Positions 8,492 to 17,582 of a stretch of 64,000 nt of DNA are shown piece after piece. Below the pieces are notes generated by a model, which did no database searches, was not told the DNA's origin, and saw only the letters and a list, made by a program, of their open reading frames with translations. Made by a program: the position numbers and the translations under genes. Within the stretch, counting starts at the first letter, position 1; every line of letters starts with the position of its first letter. The stretch comes from Mycolicibacterium tusciae JS617 (GTDB taxonomy: Bacteria > Actinomycetota > Actinomycetes > Mycobacteriales > Mycobacteriaceae): assembly GCF_000243415.2 (NCBI RefSeq), contig NZ_KI912270.1, positions 434,001 to 498,000 of the forward strand. The letters run 5' to 3'.

Positions 8492-9459
8492 GCCAGCAGC
8501 GGCACTGCGTCGTGGCGGGTCTCGGTGAGGATCTCGAACATCGCACGCCGGGAAGCAACGAGCTCGGCACGTGCAAACGCCTTGCCCGCCACCTGCATTC
8601 TGCACGTCGCGATGGCCGAGTTATAGCAGTACTTCTGCCCGCCGTCGGTGTCGGTGTACACCAGGCCGATGACGTCTTCGGGTTCGACTGCGATCTCCCC
8701 CTCGATCATGTGATCCCCGATCCGGCCGCCGAACGTCCACGAGAACGGCCGATAGCGCGCGTGCGTCTGCAGGCTGCGCAGGACCGAGCGCACCGCGAAT
8801 TCCTCGCCGGCGTGCCGGAATACAAACAGCGTGGCGGCGGGCGTCAGTACGGGGCCGATCGCTGCTCGCGCCGTCACGATCTCCAGAGTCGAATCCGGCG
8901 CGTTGTCGAAGCCGCACACCTGGCCGAAGGCATACGCCGGTGTGTGTCTGGACCCCCAGTTGTGGTTGACGCTGCCGGTCCAGTCGTCGAGGACCACGCG
9001 TGTGTCGTCGAGTTCGAGCAGGCCGTTGAACTGCGCCAGCGGGTGCCGCACCGTGGTCTTGGCGGTCGGGATGCGCGCCTTGTACGCGCGCTCGGTGAGG
9101 AGCTTGACCGGCCCGTCGGCACCCGGGGTGATCCGCAGGTCCCAGCGCGCGGACCGGGCACCGCCGGTGACGACGCCCTGCGCCGACCGGTCGTCGAGGG
9201 TGGTCGCGCCGATCCGCGCGGTCCAATCGTCGTACTTGTATTCGGCCGCGTCGATGGGGTACGGCTCCTTGAGCGCCCGGTTTCCCGACCCGTCGGGGTC
9301 GAAAACCATCACCCAGACGTCTGCGACCGGATCCCCGGCCGTCGGCAGCAGCAGCGTCTCGCGCAGCCACAGCGCCTGTGGCCGGTCGGGATGATTGGCC
9401 CGGATATAGCGACTCTCGTAATACGGGGCCTGCCCCGACATCCCCGACATCGGTGACAT
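8488..9459 (-). CDS. Conserved hypothetical protein, possible lipocalin-like (CrtC/AttH-type) fold
   Basis: About 323-residue protein with no membrane segment or signal peptide. The opening YYESRYIRANHPDRPQALWLRETLL and alternating beta-rich sequence with DWTGSVNHNWGSRHTPAYAF near the middle recall the two-domain lipocalin-like AttH/CrtC/tocopherol-cyclase group, but this is a weak resemblance and no catalytic residues can be assigned. The frame extends to TTG 9477; ATG 9459 with GAAG upstream is preferred. The divergent cyclase starts 28 bases away, so promoters must overlap. Confidence 0.7.
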   Translation of the reverse strand: MSPMSGMSGQAPYYESRYIRANHPDRPQALWLRETLLLPTAGDPVADVWVMVFDPDGSGNRALKEPYPIDAAEYKYDDWTARIGATTLDDRSAQGVVTGGARSARWDLRITPGADGPVKLLTERAYKARIPTAKTTVRHPLAQFNGLLELDDTRVVLDDWTGSVNHNWGSRHTPAYAFGQVCGFDNAPDSTLEIVTARAAIGPVLTPAATLFVFRHAGEEFAVRSVLRSLQTHARYRPFSWTFGGRIGDHMIEGEIAVEPEDVIGLVYTDTDGGQKYCYNSAIATCRMQVAGKAFARAELVASRRAMFEILTETRHDAVPLLA

Positions 9460-9487
9460 CACGGCTTCAGCATCCAATACTTGAGCG

Positions 9488-10273
9488 GTGATGGGTGCAC
9501 AGATCGCGGCCTACGTCCTTGGTGCGGTCGCCGCGGTAGAGGCCGTCGTGCTCGTCGTGCTCTATGTCCAACGCAACCGCGAGCGCGCCGAACTCGAGGA
9601 ACTGCGCAGCCGAGTCGACACCAGAAACATGCTGCTCTCCGGGGGTCGTGAGGCCGTCAAGACGGTATGGCAGACGGCCAACATCCTGCGCAAGGACGGG
9701 TTCGGCGCCGCCGTGCGATCCTCGATCGAAGACCTCGCGGACTGGGCCGAGGTCGAACGTCCGGACCTGGCGCGGCTGGCACCGAGCGGCCGGGTCGCGA
9801 TCCTGTTCTCCGACATCGAGGAGTCCACCGCACTCAACGAACGCATCGGCGATCGGGCCTGGGTCAGGCTGATCAGCAGGCACGACAAGATGGTGCGCCG
9901 GCATGTGGCGAAGTATTCGGGTCATGTGGTCAAGAGCCAGGGCGACGGGTTCATGGTCGCCTTCGCCCAGCCCGACCAGGCGGTGCGGTGCAGCCTCGAT
10001 ATCCAACGCTCACTTCGGAGGGATCCCAACGGCATTCGGGTGCGCATCGGAATCCATGTGGGTAAGTCGGTGCGGCGCGGTGACGACCTGTTCGGGCGCA
10101 ACGTCGCAATGGCAGCCCGCGTGGCCAGTGCGGCCGACGGCGGTGAGGTGTTGGTCAGCAGGGAGGTGCGCGACGCGCTCACCGATCTCGACGGCTTCGA
10201 GTTCGACGGTGGCCGCGACAGCGACCTCAAGGGGTTCAGCGGGACCTACCGGCTCTACGCCGTCGCGGCCTAA
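9488..10273 (+). CDS. Membrane-anchored class III adenylate/guanylate cyclase
   Basis: 261 residues: one N-terminal transmembrane helix (about 5-27), a short basic linker, then a class III cyclase catalytic domain (about 95-261). Metal-binding Asp109 in LFSDIEES and Asp153 in KSQGDGF are present, as are the transition-state Asn and Arg in [14 protein letters not shown]. With all catalytic residues in one chain it should act as a homodimer. The Lys before SQGDG is the usual adenine-selecting position, so cAMP is the more likely product. GTG 9488 is followed directly by ATG 9491. Its stop overlaps the convergent small membrane gene. Confidence 0.92.
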   Translation: MMGAQIAAYVLGAVAAVEAVVLVVLYVQRNRERAELEELRSRVDTRNMLLSGGREAVKTVWQTANILRKDGFGAAVRSSIEDLADWAEVERPDLARLAPSGRVAILFSDIEESTALNERIGDRAWVRLISRHDKMVRRHVAKYSGHVVKSQGDGFMVAFAQPDQAVRCSLDIQRSLRRDPNGIRVRIGIHVGKSVRRGDDLFGRNVAMAARVASAADGGEVLVSREVRDALTDLDGFEFDGGRDSDLKGFSGTYRLYAVAA

Positions 10274-10434
10274 TCCTTGCCCTCGTCGGCCTCGGCGACG
10301 CGCTTGTGCAACCGCGCGCGGATGTCCTCGGGCGTGTACGCGTTGCGACGACGCTGATCGCGCGCGACCAATGCCCCGCCCGCCACCACACCGGCGACCC
10401 CGGCCAGCCCGACCCACTTCCATATCCCACGCAT
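10270..10434 (-). CDS. Small single-pass membrane protein
   Basis: 54-residue protein: MRGIWKW, a hydrophobic alanine/glycine/valine helix (about residues 8-26), then a charged tail [21 protein letters not shown]. The longer frame upstream to 10608 runs through the divergent gene and is not real. The stop shares bases with the cyclase stop (CTAA at 10270-10273), and the divergent papain-like gene begins only 20 bases from its ATG. Function unknown; similar short [15 protein letters not shown] proteins recur in mycobacteria as far as I recall. Confidence 0.75.
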   Translation of the reverse strand: MRGIWKWVGLAGVAGVVAGGALVARDQRRRNAYTPEDIRARLHKRVAEADEGKD

Positions 10435-10454
10435 ACCGAGAGTCTGCCTAAGCT

Positions 10455-11165
10455 GTGGCGGTGAATCCAAGCACGGTATCGCTGGCCAAGGCGCTCGATG
10501 AGACCCGCACCGGCGATCTCTGGCTGTTCCGTGGCAGTTCAGGGCCCGATCGTGCGATTCAGACGATGAGCAACAGCCCGGTAAATCACGTTGGGATGAC
10601 GATCGCAATCGAGGATCTGCCGCCGCTGATTTGGCACGCCGAACTGGGCGACAAGCTGACGGACATGTGGACGGGCGGCAATCATCGAGGCGTTCAGCTC
10701 AACGACGCACGCCAGGTCGTGGAGCGATGGGTGCACAACTATCACCAACGCTGCTGGTTTCGTGAGCTGACGCCATACGCCAGCCGCGATCAGGAGGACC
10801 GCGCCCTCAAAGTGGTTGCCCGCATGGACGGCACGCCATTTCCCAGCACCGCCAAACTGACCGGCCGGTGGTTTCGCGGCCGATTGAACACCGCGGACTT
10901 CACGCGAGGAATCCCGTTCCTGCACAACAAGGTTCGCGAGGCCACGCAACGCAAGAAGCAGGAGACGCTGCAGGTCGGCCTCGAGACCGCCTACTGCGCC
11001 GAAACCGTCGCCATCACCTACGAGGAGATGGGACTGCTATCGACGGAGAAGCACTACAACTGGTTCGACCCCGGGGTGTTCTGGAGCGGTGACGAGCTGC
11101 CGCTCGCGCCCGGCTACAAGCTCGGCGACGAAATCGCCGTCGTCGTCCCGCCGAGCGGGGGTTAG
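10455..11165 (+). CDS. Permuted papain-like (YaeF/YiiX-type) amidase or peptidase
   Basis: 236-residue cytosolic protein with the order typical of circularly permuted NlpC/P60 papain-like enzymes: the His comes first (His45 in NHVGMTIA) and the Cys late (Cys181 in YCAETVAITYEEM). The opening TGDLWLFRGSS...DRAIQTMSNS is also diagnostic of the YaeF/YiiX group. The substrate is unknown; relatives act on lipids, amides or peptidoglycan. GTG 10455 was used, with GTG 10461 as an alternative. Its TAG overlaps the TAA of the convergent DUF2993 gene. Confidence 0.8.
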   Translation: MAVNPSTVSLAKALDETRTGDLWLFRGSSGPDRAIQTMSNSPVNHVGMTIAIEDLPPLIWHAELGDKLTDMWTGGNHRGVQLNDARQVVERWVHNYHQRCWFRELTPYASRDQEDRALKVVARMDGTPFPSTAKLTGRWFRGRLNTADFTRGIPFLHNKVREATQRKKQETLQVGLETAYCAETVAITYEEMGLLSTEKHYNWFDPGVFWSGDELPLAPGYKLGDEIAVVVPPSGG

Positions 11166-12142
11166 AGGCCCGCGAAGCAGGGATTGGCGTCCTCGTTTGG
11201 GATCGACGCGTTCTGACTGGAGAACTTTCCGACGACACCCGCGCCGGTCACTTCGACGCTGTCGGCGTGGATCCCGAGCGGGTAGTTGTCGTTCAGCTTC
11301 TTCGTCAATTCGTCCAGTGCGCTCTGCACCGCATCCTTCGGCAGCGGGCCCGTCACCTCGAGGACTTCCAGGTTCAGATCACCGTCAGTGACGACGGGTT
11401 TGGCGGTGACGTTGTTGTCACCGGCCTCCAGAATCACCGTGCCCGCGGGGGGGTCGGTGCGCACACCGGTAACGAGATTGCCCACACCGGGCAGGTTTTC
11501 CGCGACGGTGTCCTTGATGCCGGTCGACTTCCAGCTGAGCGTCGCATCGAGCGATCCGATGGTGCCCTTTGAGTCTGCGGAATCGTGCAACCGCACGTCA
11601 GCAAGGGACACCTCGGCCGTCATACCGTTGGCGCTCTGCACCCGGTCGCCGTCGGTGGTGACCGAGATATTCGTGTAGTCGCCGGTGAGGTACTGCCACA
11701 GGAAGGGCGGATTCACGCCGAACGCGACGGAGGCGCCGTCCTCTACGACGCATTCGGCGACCGCCACCAAGATCGAGTCCGCGCGGTGCCGGGCGAAGAG
11801 CTCGGCGCCGGCAAGCCCGCCGGCCACCAGGGCGAGCACGATGACCGCGATCAGGATGATCGGCCGACGGCTACCGCGGCGTGCGCTCTCCTGCGTTCCG
11901 GTGAGCGACGGTGACGGTGACGCCTGCGCCGACGGGATCTTCTGCGTCGCCATCGCGTCGGCCGGTGACTGGGCCCGCCGGATTTTCCGGGTGGGCCCGG
12001 TGGGCGGGGACCGTCGCTGCGCGCGCAGCTGGTCTGTCGGCGGCTCCGGACGTCCAACAGACGGCAGCCGCTGGGTCGTCGGGTCCGGCGGTGGTCCACC
12101 CCCGCGCCAATCAGGTTGACCGGGGCGTTGCGGCGGCGTCAC
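11162..12142 (-). CDS. DUF2993 (LmeA-like) membrane-anchored protein
   Basis: About 326 residues. A long proline/arginine-rich cytosolic N terminus (to about residue 92), one transmembrane helix PIILIAVIVLALVAGGLAGAE, then an extracytoplasmic DUF2993 domain rich in beta strands (DLNLEVLEVTGPLPKDAV, PLGIHADSVEVTGAG). LmeA, the characterised mycobacterial member of this family, binds phospholipid and affects lipomannan elongation; whether this paralogue does so is inference. GTG 12142 is chosen because the sequence upstream to TTG 12187 looks non-coding. It lies 100 bases downstream of the PepD-like protease on the same strand. Confidence 0.8.
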   Translation of the reverse strand: MTPPQRPGQPDWRGGGPPPDPTTQRLPSVGRPEPPTDQLRAQRRSPPTGPTRKIRRAQSPADAMATQKIPSAQASPSPSLTGTQESARRGSRRPIILIAVIVLALVAGGLAGAELFARHRADSILVAVAECVVEDGASVAFGVNPPFLWQYLTGDYTNISVTTDGDRVQSANGMTAEVSLADVRLHDSADSKGTIGSLDATLSWKSTGIKDTVAENLPGVGNLVTGVRTDPPAGTVILEAGDNNVTAKPVVTDGDLNLEVLEVTGPLPKDAVQSALDELTKKLNDNYPLGIHADSVEVTGAGVVGKFSSQNASIPNEDANPCFAGL

Positions 12143-12242
12143 TTGCGCGATTGTGCCCCATCCCGCTGCGGGAGGACAGGCAATCAACGGCGCGGCAGCT
12201 TCTCCTGCCTGCGGGTACTCCCGGCACCGTGCCTAACGCGAC

Positions 12243-13565
12243 CTATGCCTGCCCGAGGGTGACGTCGGCGGTCTCGACGGCGCCGGACTCGCCGACGAAT
12301 GTGAGCGTGACAGTGTCGCCGGGCGCCTTCGAGCGCACCGCAGCGACCAGCGCCTCGGGCCCGTCGATCACCCGGTCATCGACCTTCGTGATAACCGCGC
12401 CGCTGGGCAGTCCTGCCTGCGCGGCGGGGCTTCCGTCGACAACCTTTGCGATAGCCGCGCCGCTGGCGGTGGGGTCCTTGCTGAGTTGCACCCCGAGCGA
12501 GCCGTGGGTGGCCGTTCCGTTCGATATCAACTCGTTGGCGATGCGCTTGGCCTGATCGGAGGGGATGGCGAAGCCGAGTCCAATCGAGCCGTTCGGCGGC
12601 CCGGAACCTTCTTGGCCGCCACCGAGCGTCGCAATTGCGGAGTTCACCCCGATGAGTTCACCGTTCATGTTCACCAAGGCACCGCCCGAGTTACCCGGAT
12701 TGATCGCTGCGTCGGTTTGGATGGCATCGATCACCGAGGGCGCGTCACCGGAACCGTCTCCGGCGGAGACTGGACGATTGAGTGCGCTGACGATCCCCGT
12801 TGTCACAGTTCCCTGCAAGCCCAGCGGGGAACCGATGGCGACCACATTCTGGCCAACCTGAACATCGGCGGACGAGCCGATAGTGATCGGCGTGAGGCCC
12901 GAAACCCCTTGGGCGCGAACGACGGCCAGGTCGCCTGACGGGTCGGTTCCCACGACCTCGAACGGCACGGTCTGGCCGTCGGAGAAGGACACGGTGGCAC
13001 GGGTGTCGCCACCACTCCCATAGCCCGAGGAGGCAGCGGCCGAGGCGACCACGTGATTGTTGGTCAGGATCAGTCCGTCCGAGGTGAGAACGATGCCGGA
13101 ACCCTCACCACTGGAACGGCCCGAGTCGATCTGCAACTTGACCACACTGGGCATCACCTTGGCGGCGACTTGTTCCACTGAACCCGCTGGCTGGTTGGCT
13201 GCCGGCCGGCTGGACGGCCCATCGGCCAGAGTGGTGGGCGCGACGGCCGAGGGTTCCGACTGACCCGCTACCACAGCTGCGCCGACCCCTCCACTCACCA
13301 CAGCGACGGCGACGACTCCGCCGATCACCTTGATGCGGCCATGGGACCGCTTCTTCGGCCGAACTGGAATTGGGCCCGTAATTTCCTGATGCGCAGTGTG
13401 ATACGGATCATAGGACGGGATAACAGCTTGTCCGGCATAGCGCCAGTCGTAGGGAGAGCGATATGGGTCGGTCGTGACGCCAGTCGGATGCGCCTGTCCC
13501 CTAACATGATCCGCATAGGGCGGATGGTATGGCTGTCGTGGGGCACGCGGATGGGTGTTGGTCAT
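12243..13565 (-). CDS. pepD: HtrA-family serine protease, PepD-like
   Basis: 440 residues: proline/tyrosine-rich cytosolic N terminus (1-75), one membrane helix (about 78-103), a trypsin-like protease domain with catalytic triad His171 (LTNNHVV), Asp212 (SGDLAVV) and Ser293 (PGNSGGAL), and a C-terminal PDZ domain (about 350-440, GSLGVQLSKD to TLTFVGESG). The layout and motif wording match M. tuberculosis PepD (Rv0983), an envelope-stress protease, but the neighbours (acyltransferase, DUF2993) differ from the mprAB-pepD-moaB2 locus, so it could be a paralogue. It should act on the outer face of the membrane in protein quality control. Confidence 0.9.
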   Translation of the reverse strand: MTNTHPRAPRQPYHPPYADHVRGQAHPTGVTTDPYRSPYDWRYAGQAVIPSYDPYHTAHQEITGPIPVRPKKRSHGRIKVIGGVVAVAVVSGGVGAAVVAGQSEPSAVAPTTLADGPSSRPAANQPAGSVEQVAAKVMPSVVKLQIDSGRSSGEGSGIVLTSDGLILTNNHVVASAAASSGYGSGGDTRATVSFSDGQTVPFEVVGTDPSGDLAVVRAQGVSGLTPITIGSSADVQVGQNVVAIGSPLGLQGTVTTGIVSALNRPVSAGDGSGDAPSVIDAIQTDAAINPGNSGGALVNMNGELIGVNSAIATLGGGQEGSGPPNGSIGLGFAIPSDQAKRIANELISNGTATHGSLGVQLSKDPTASGAAIAKVVDGSPAAQAGLPSGAVITKVDDRVIDGPEALVAAVRSKAPGDTVTLTFVGESGAVETADVTLGQA

Positions 13566-13653
13566 GACGTCTTAATCGCTCCTGAATCTCTAAATTGCAC
13601 AGTTGATTATCCAATGCTGCCTCGACCATCTGAGAGTGAACTGAGAGATACCT

Positions 13654-14835
13654 ATGGAGAGCCGACGAATTTCCCTGCCCCGCACCGGGGATCGGGCGAC
13701 GTCGCTCACCGGCCTGCGTGCAGTCGCCGCGCTGCTGATCGTCGGCACCCACGCGGCGTACGGCACCGGGCAGCTGACGAATGGTTACCTCGGGGCGCTC
13801 TATGCGCGTTTGGAGATCGGCGTCCCGATCTTCTTCGTGTTGTCAGGGTTTCTGTTGTTCCGCCCGTGGGTGCGAGCAGCCGCAGCCGGAGCACCGCCAC
13901 CGTCGTTGAGCCGATATGCATTTCATCGCGTGCGGCGTATCGCGCCGGCCTATGTGGTCGTGGTTCTGCTCGCTTACGCCCTGTACCAATTCCGCGACGC
14001 CGGCCCCAATCCCGGGCACACCTGGAAGGGTCTGTTGGAGCATCTCACCCTGACCCAGATCTACGAACCGGTCTACTTCTTCGTGATGCATCAGGGTTTG
14101 ACCCAGACCTGGAGTCTGGCAGTCGAATTCGCCTTCTACGCGATCTTGCCGTTGCTGGCGTGGCTCTTGCTGACGGTGCTGTGCAAAGGGATTTGGCGAC
14201 CGGGCCTGCTGCTGGCGGGTCTTGGCGGCCTCGCCGCAGTCACCCCGGTGTGGCTGTCGCTGCAGCACTGGGTCGACTCGCTACCCACCTCGGCAGGCAT
14301 GTGGCTGCCGGCGCATCTGCTGTACTTCGTGGGCGGAATGGTGTTGGCGGTATTGCAGGTCCTCGGCGCGCGGGTGCGGTTGCTGATGGCGGGTCCGCTC
14401 GCTCTGGTCAGCTATCTGCTCGTGTCCACGTCGATCGCCGGGAACGTCAACACCGGTGAGGCCACGCTGTGGCAGACCCTGGCCAAGGTCGCCCTCTACG
14501 CCACCATCGCGTGCGCAGCGGTCGCCGCGCTGGTTCTTGGTGAAAGCCACGGCTTCGAACGACTGCTGAGCGCAGCTCCGGTCGTGCGGCTCGGCGACAT
14601 TTCCTACGAGATCTTCCTGCTGCACGTGATCATCATGGAGATCGTCATGGCGTCGGTGTTGCAATGGCCGGTCTTCACCGGCTCCTGGGTCGTGGTCTTC
14701 GTAGTCACCCTGGCAATGACGATTCCACCGGCCTGGTTGCTGCACCGGTGGACGCGGCCGAGCTGGTCTGGGCGCGATGCGGTCACCGTTCAAAGGACAT
14801 CGCGGCACGGCCCGCTCGTTTCTTGGGATCGGTAG
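13654..14835 (+). CDS. Acyltransferase 3 (OafA/YrhL-type) membrane protein
   Basis: 393-residue integral membrane acyltransferase with about ten hydrophobic segments. N-terminal RATSLTGLRAVAALLIVGTHA carries the family His, followed by FFVLSGFLLFRPWV, RRIAPAYV and QTWSLAVEFAFYAILP, all classic acyltransferase-3 motifs. Such proteins move acyl groups from the cytosol to cell-surface glycans or glycolipids. The start is ATG 13654, divergent from pepD with 88 bases between the two starts. The acceptor is unknown. Confidence 0.9.
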   Translation: MESRRISLPRTGDRATSLTGLRAVAALLIVGTHAAYGTGQLTNGYLGALYARLEIGVPIFFVLSGFLLFRPWVRAAAAGAPPPSLSRYAFHRVRRIAPAYVVVVLLAYALYQFRDAGPNPGHTWKGLLEHLTLTQIYEPVYFFVMHQGLTQTWSLAVEFAFYAILPLLAWLLLTVLCKGIWRPGLLLAGLGGLAAVTPVWLSLQHWVDSLPTSAGMWLPAHLLYFVGGMVLAVLQVLGARVRLLMAGPLALVSYLLVSTSIAGNVNTGEATLWQTLAKVALYATIACAAVAALVLGESHGFERLLSAAPVVRLGDISYEIFLLHVIIMEIVMASVLQWPVFTGSWVVVFVVTLAMTIPPAWLLHRWTRPSWSGRDAVTVQRTSRHGPLVSWDR

Positions 14836-14918
14836 GGCCGAATACTTGCTTCGCCGCCGATTGCTAGCTGAAGCTGCCGTTGCTTGATAACGTCCGAAAC
14901 GATGGGCGGAGCGAACAC

Positions 14919-15212
14919 GTGACGATCGTGGTGATGGACGGCCCGACGGCTTCCGCGCTGGCGCAAATCCTGCCGTTGCTGCTGTTGACACTGATTCTCG
15001 AACTGCGGCGTACCGCGTTGCATCGCAAGGTTTCCCGTACCCTTTTCGGTGCATTCTTTGTGGTGTTCGGTGTGATCGAGACGGTGCTGGTGCTGTCGAT
15101 CGACGGTGAGCTCTACCCGTTCCAGTGGGGCGACCTGCTGTCCGCGATCACCATCTTCGGATTGCTCGCGATGATTCTCGCGATTTCCTTCATCGAACCG
15201 CGCGACAGCTGA
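14919..15212 (+). CDS. Small multi-pass membrane protein
   Basis: 97-residue protein with three predicted membrane helices (LAQILPLLLLTLILEL; LFGAFFVVFGVIETVLVL; LLSAITIFGLLAMILAISFI) and no recognisable family. GTG 14919, preceded by GGCGGAGCG, is preferred over the upstream in-frame TTG 14880. It sits on the same strand 83 bases after the acyltransferase and could be cotranscribed. Function unknown. Confidence 0.6.
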   Translation: MTIVVMDGPTASALAQILPLLLLTLILELRRTALHRKVSRTLFGAFFVVFGVIETVLVLSIDGELYPFQWGDLLSAITIFGLLAMILAISFIEPRDS

Positions 15213-15318
15213 CAGGCGGCTCCCCCTCTCAAACTATGGCAGGGCCGGGGGCTTGCGGCAAGACCCCCCAGGTGCCGCAGACTCGTCCGACCAGGCCATC
15301 GAACGGACGGAGAATCTT

Positions 15319-15747
15319 GTGCCCGAGAACCCGAAACCCTTTGAACCACACAAGTCCGGTGCGTTCCTGCACGGCACCAAGGCCGACCTGGCGGTCGGTG
15401 ACCTGCTGGTACCCGGTCATCGGATGAACTACGACAGCGGCCGCAATGCCAACCACGTCTACGTCACCCAGACACTCGACGCCGCCACCTGGGGAGCGGA
15501 GATGGCGGTCGGCGAGGGTCGGGGCCGGATATACCTCGTGGAGCCGACGGGTGCTGTCGAGGACGACCCGAATGTGACGGACAAGCGGCTCCCCGGAAAC
15601 CCCACTCGCTCCTACCGCACCCGGGAACCCGTACGAATTATCGGCGAGATCACTGACTGGGTGGGCCATTCAACGGAACAGATTCAAGCCATGCGCGACA
15701 CATTGGCCGATTTGGCGCGGCGCGGGCTGGACGTGATCTACGACTGA
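15319..15747 (+). CDS. arr: Rifampin ADP-ribosyltransferase Arr
   Basis: 142-residue Arr enzyme that transfers ADP-ribose from NAD to the 23-hydroxyl of rifamycins, giving intrinsic resistance. Almost the whole chain parallels M. smegmatis Arr: KPFEPHKSGAFLHGTKADL at the start, NHVYVTQTLDAATWGAE, and GNPTRSYRTREPV. The catalytic trio equivalent to His19/Tyr49/Asp84 is present as His18, Tyr48 and Asp83. GTG 15319 has an ACGGAGA ribosome site; the longer frame to 15253 is non-coding in character. No other resistance gene is linked to it. Confidence 0.95.
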   Translation: MPENPKPFEPHKSGAFLHGTKADLAVGDLLVPGHRMNYDSGRNANHVYVTQTLDAATWGAEMAVGEGRGRIYLVEPTGAVEDDPNVTDKRLPGNPTRSYRTREPVRIIGEITDWVGHSTEQIQAMRDTLADLARRGLDVIYD

Positions 15748-15804
15748 GCAGACCGACGTGACCGAGCCATTCTGGCTCGGCCAATGAACGCGCTCGGAAT
15801 CGAT

Positions 15805-16563
15805 CTATTTGTCGCGGTTGACCCTGACAGCTTCTTGGACCAACGCCTTGAACGCGCGTTTGTCCAACTGGTCGCCTTCGCGCAGATCAATCGCACGCCT
15901 GACGGATGCCCCAACGCTGCCATTGAACAACTTGGCGGGGTCATTCACGGATGCGCCCTTGGCGAAGGTCATCTTGATCTTGTCCTTGTAGGTTTCCACC
16001 GTGCATATCAGTCCATCCAACGAGAACGCGGGCACGCCATCGGGGTTCGATGCCTTGCGCCACTTGATCTCCTCGACAACGTCGGGCTCTGCTTCTTTGA
16101 TCAAGGACCGAATCTCGTCGACCCGATCCATGCGCCAGTCCTTGCTCACAGCGTGAATCCTACGATCAACTCCGAACTTGGCCCGTGCTTCATCCGTGAC
16201 GGGAGTGAACAGGTTGACCAGGTTTCCATCTGGATCCCGGAACAACAGTGCACGGTTTCCCCACGGCATCGTTGTCGGCTCGGTGACCACTTCGCAGAGG
16301 TGCCGGCGGAGTCGCTCCCACTCGGCGTCCACGTCGTCGACGATGAATTCCATGATCGCCGTCCGGTTTGCCGCCGCCTCGGCAGATCCATTCCCGAAGA
16401 GGGGGACGGTTTTGTCGCTACCGATGGCCAGTGTGCCGACACCGGTGGGAATCTCCGCGAAGAGTTCGTTACCCCAGTTAGCGGTGACACCCGTGACCGT
16501 TTCATAGAACGTAACCAGCTGTTGGACGTCTGCAGTGATCACGCGGGTCGAAACGAATTGCAT
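15805..16563 (-). CDS. VOC-DUF1801 fusion protein
   Basis: 252-residue single frame with two domains. Residues about 1-125 are a VOC (glyoxalase-fold) domain (MQFVSTRVITADVQQLVTFY, ALLFRDPDGNLVNLFTP). Residues about 138-252 are a DUF1801/YdhG-like domain (RMDRVDEIRSLIKEAEPDVVEE, KASNPDGVPAFSLDGL, YKDKIKMTFAKGASV). ATG 16563 has GAGGAG eight bases upstream. A GTG at the domain junction preceded by AGGA might serve as an internal start. Enzymatic role unknown; VOC partners often bind metals or antibiotics. Confidence 0.85.
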   Translation of the reverse strand: MQFVSTRVITADVQQLVTFYETVTGVTANWGNELFAEIPTGVGTLAIGSDKTVPLFGNGSAEAAANRTAIMEFIVDDVDAEWERLRRHLCEVVTEPTTMPWGNRALLFRDPDGNLVNLFTPVTDEARAKFGVDRRIHAVSKDWRMDRVDEIRSLIKEAEPDVVEEIKWRKASNPDGVPAFSLDGLICTVETYKDKIKMTFAKGASVNDPAKLFNGSVGASVRRAIDLREGDQLDKRAFKALVQEAVRVNRDK

Positions 16564-16696
16564 GGGACATACTCCTCGGGGTTCCGCTGGACAGTCGGCG
16601 GATGGACTCGACGAACCACACGATAGGTACGCACCCCGACAAGTCTTCTGAGCTGCTGCACATGCCGAACATCCCGCGGAGCAGGAAAACCCGTTG

Positions 16697-17476
16697 TCAC
16701 GGCTGCTGTGCCGAAACCGACGATGCTCCAACCGTCTCATCGAGCAGGTCTAACACCGCCTGCCACGCCCGTTTGGCATGCAACGCGTGATGGGCCACGC
16801 CGGGCACCGTGGCCACGACGTGAGTGGTGCCACCGGTCAATGCGCCATCAGGATGCATCGGAGCGGCCCAAAAGGCGTGCTTGGCTCCACCGTAAACGTT
16901 TACGCGCCAATCGACTCCGGCGTCCTGAAGCGAGCTGGCGAACGCGAGCAGTTGACCGGGGGTGCAGAGTGGGTCTTCGGAGCCTGTGCATAGCAAGTAG
17001 GCTCCGCCCACGTTGATCCAATCTTCGGGGCGCGCGGCCGGCAAGCCTGGATGGATCGCGGCGAGTGCCTTGAATGGCACTCTCGCGCTAGCGAGTTCGA
17101 GCACGATTCGGCCACCTGCACCGTATCCGAGCGCTGCGAGCCGGTCGTGGTCGGCGCCGGGCACAGCAAGGAGAACGTCGAGCGCAGCACGGCCGATGGC
17201 GTGCATGCGGGCGGGGTCAGCCATTAGGGGCATGACCCGCGCCAGCATCGCCTCCGGGTCACCGAAGAAGGTCCGGCCGGCGTGGTAATCCATCGCGAGG
17301 GCGATGTAGCCGTGCTTGGCGAGGTCGTCGGCGCGGCCACGTTGATAGTCATCGAGACCGATTCCGTCATGTCCGATGAGCACTGCCGGCCAGGGACCCT
17401 TGCCGTCGGGCTGCGCCAAGTGGGCCACCATCGTCAGTCCGTCGACGTCGTAGGTGACTTCGCGCGCGACGATCAT
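16697..17476 (-). CDS. Dienelactone hydrolase-family protein lacking the nucleophile
   Basis: 259-residue DLH-family protein (ATG 17476). Family signatures include PAVLIGHDGIGLDDYQRGRADDLAKHGY, an Asp in SEDPLCTP and His in GGAKHAFW. The nucleophile elbow, G-x-C-x-G-G in dienelactone hydrolase or G-x-S-x-G-G in esterases, reads GYGAGG here with Gly119 in the nucleophile position, so ordinary hydrolysis is not expected. It may bind a ligand or use another mechanism. It is placed beside the arsenic genes but is transcribed away from them. Compare the second DLH protein at 36986-37813, which keeps its Cys. Confidence 0.85.
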   Translation of the reverse strand: MIVAREVTYDVDGLTMVAHLAQPDGKGPWPAVLIGHDGIGLDDYQRGRADDLAKHGYIALAMDYHAGRTFFGDPEAMLARVMPLMADPARMHAIGRAALDVLLAVPGADHDRLAALGYGAGGRIVLELASARVPFKALAAIHPGLPAARPEDWINVGGAYLLCTGSEDPLCTPGQLLAFASSLQDAGVDWRVNVYGGAKHAFWAAPMHPDGALTGGTTHVVATVPGVAHHALHAKRAWQAVLDLLDETVGASSVSAQQP

Positions 17477-17582
17477 CTGGTCACGCTAGCCAGGATTCGT
17501 GCACTCTAGGGCCGCGTTCGCCCAAAGCTGACCGGCCGCACAGAGACGTTAGTCAGCAAGCACTACCCTTCCAAGGTTGGGC

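Noticed and set aside
8443..9456. 337-codon + strand frame opposite the hypothetical at 8488-9459
   Set aside because: Arg/Val/Asp-rich shadow without motifs; the minus frame has a normal amino-acid profile and a sensible start and stop.
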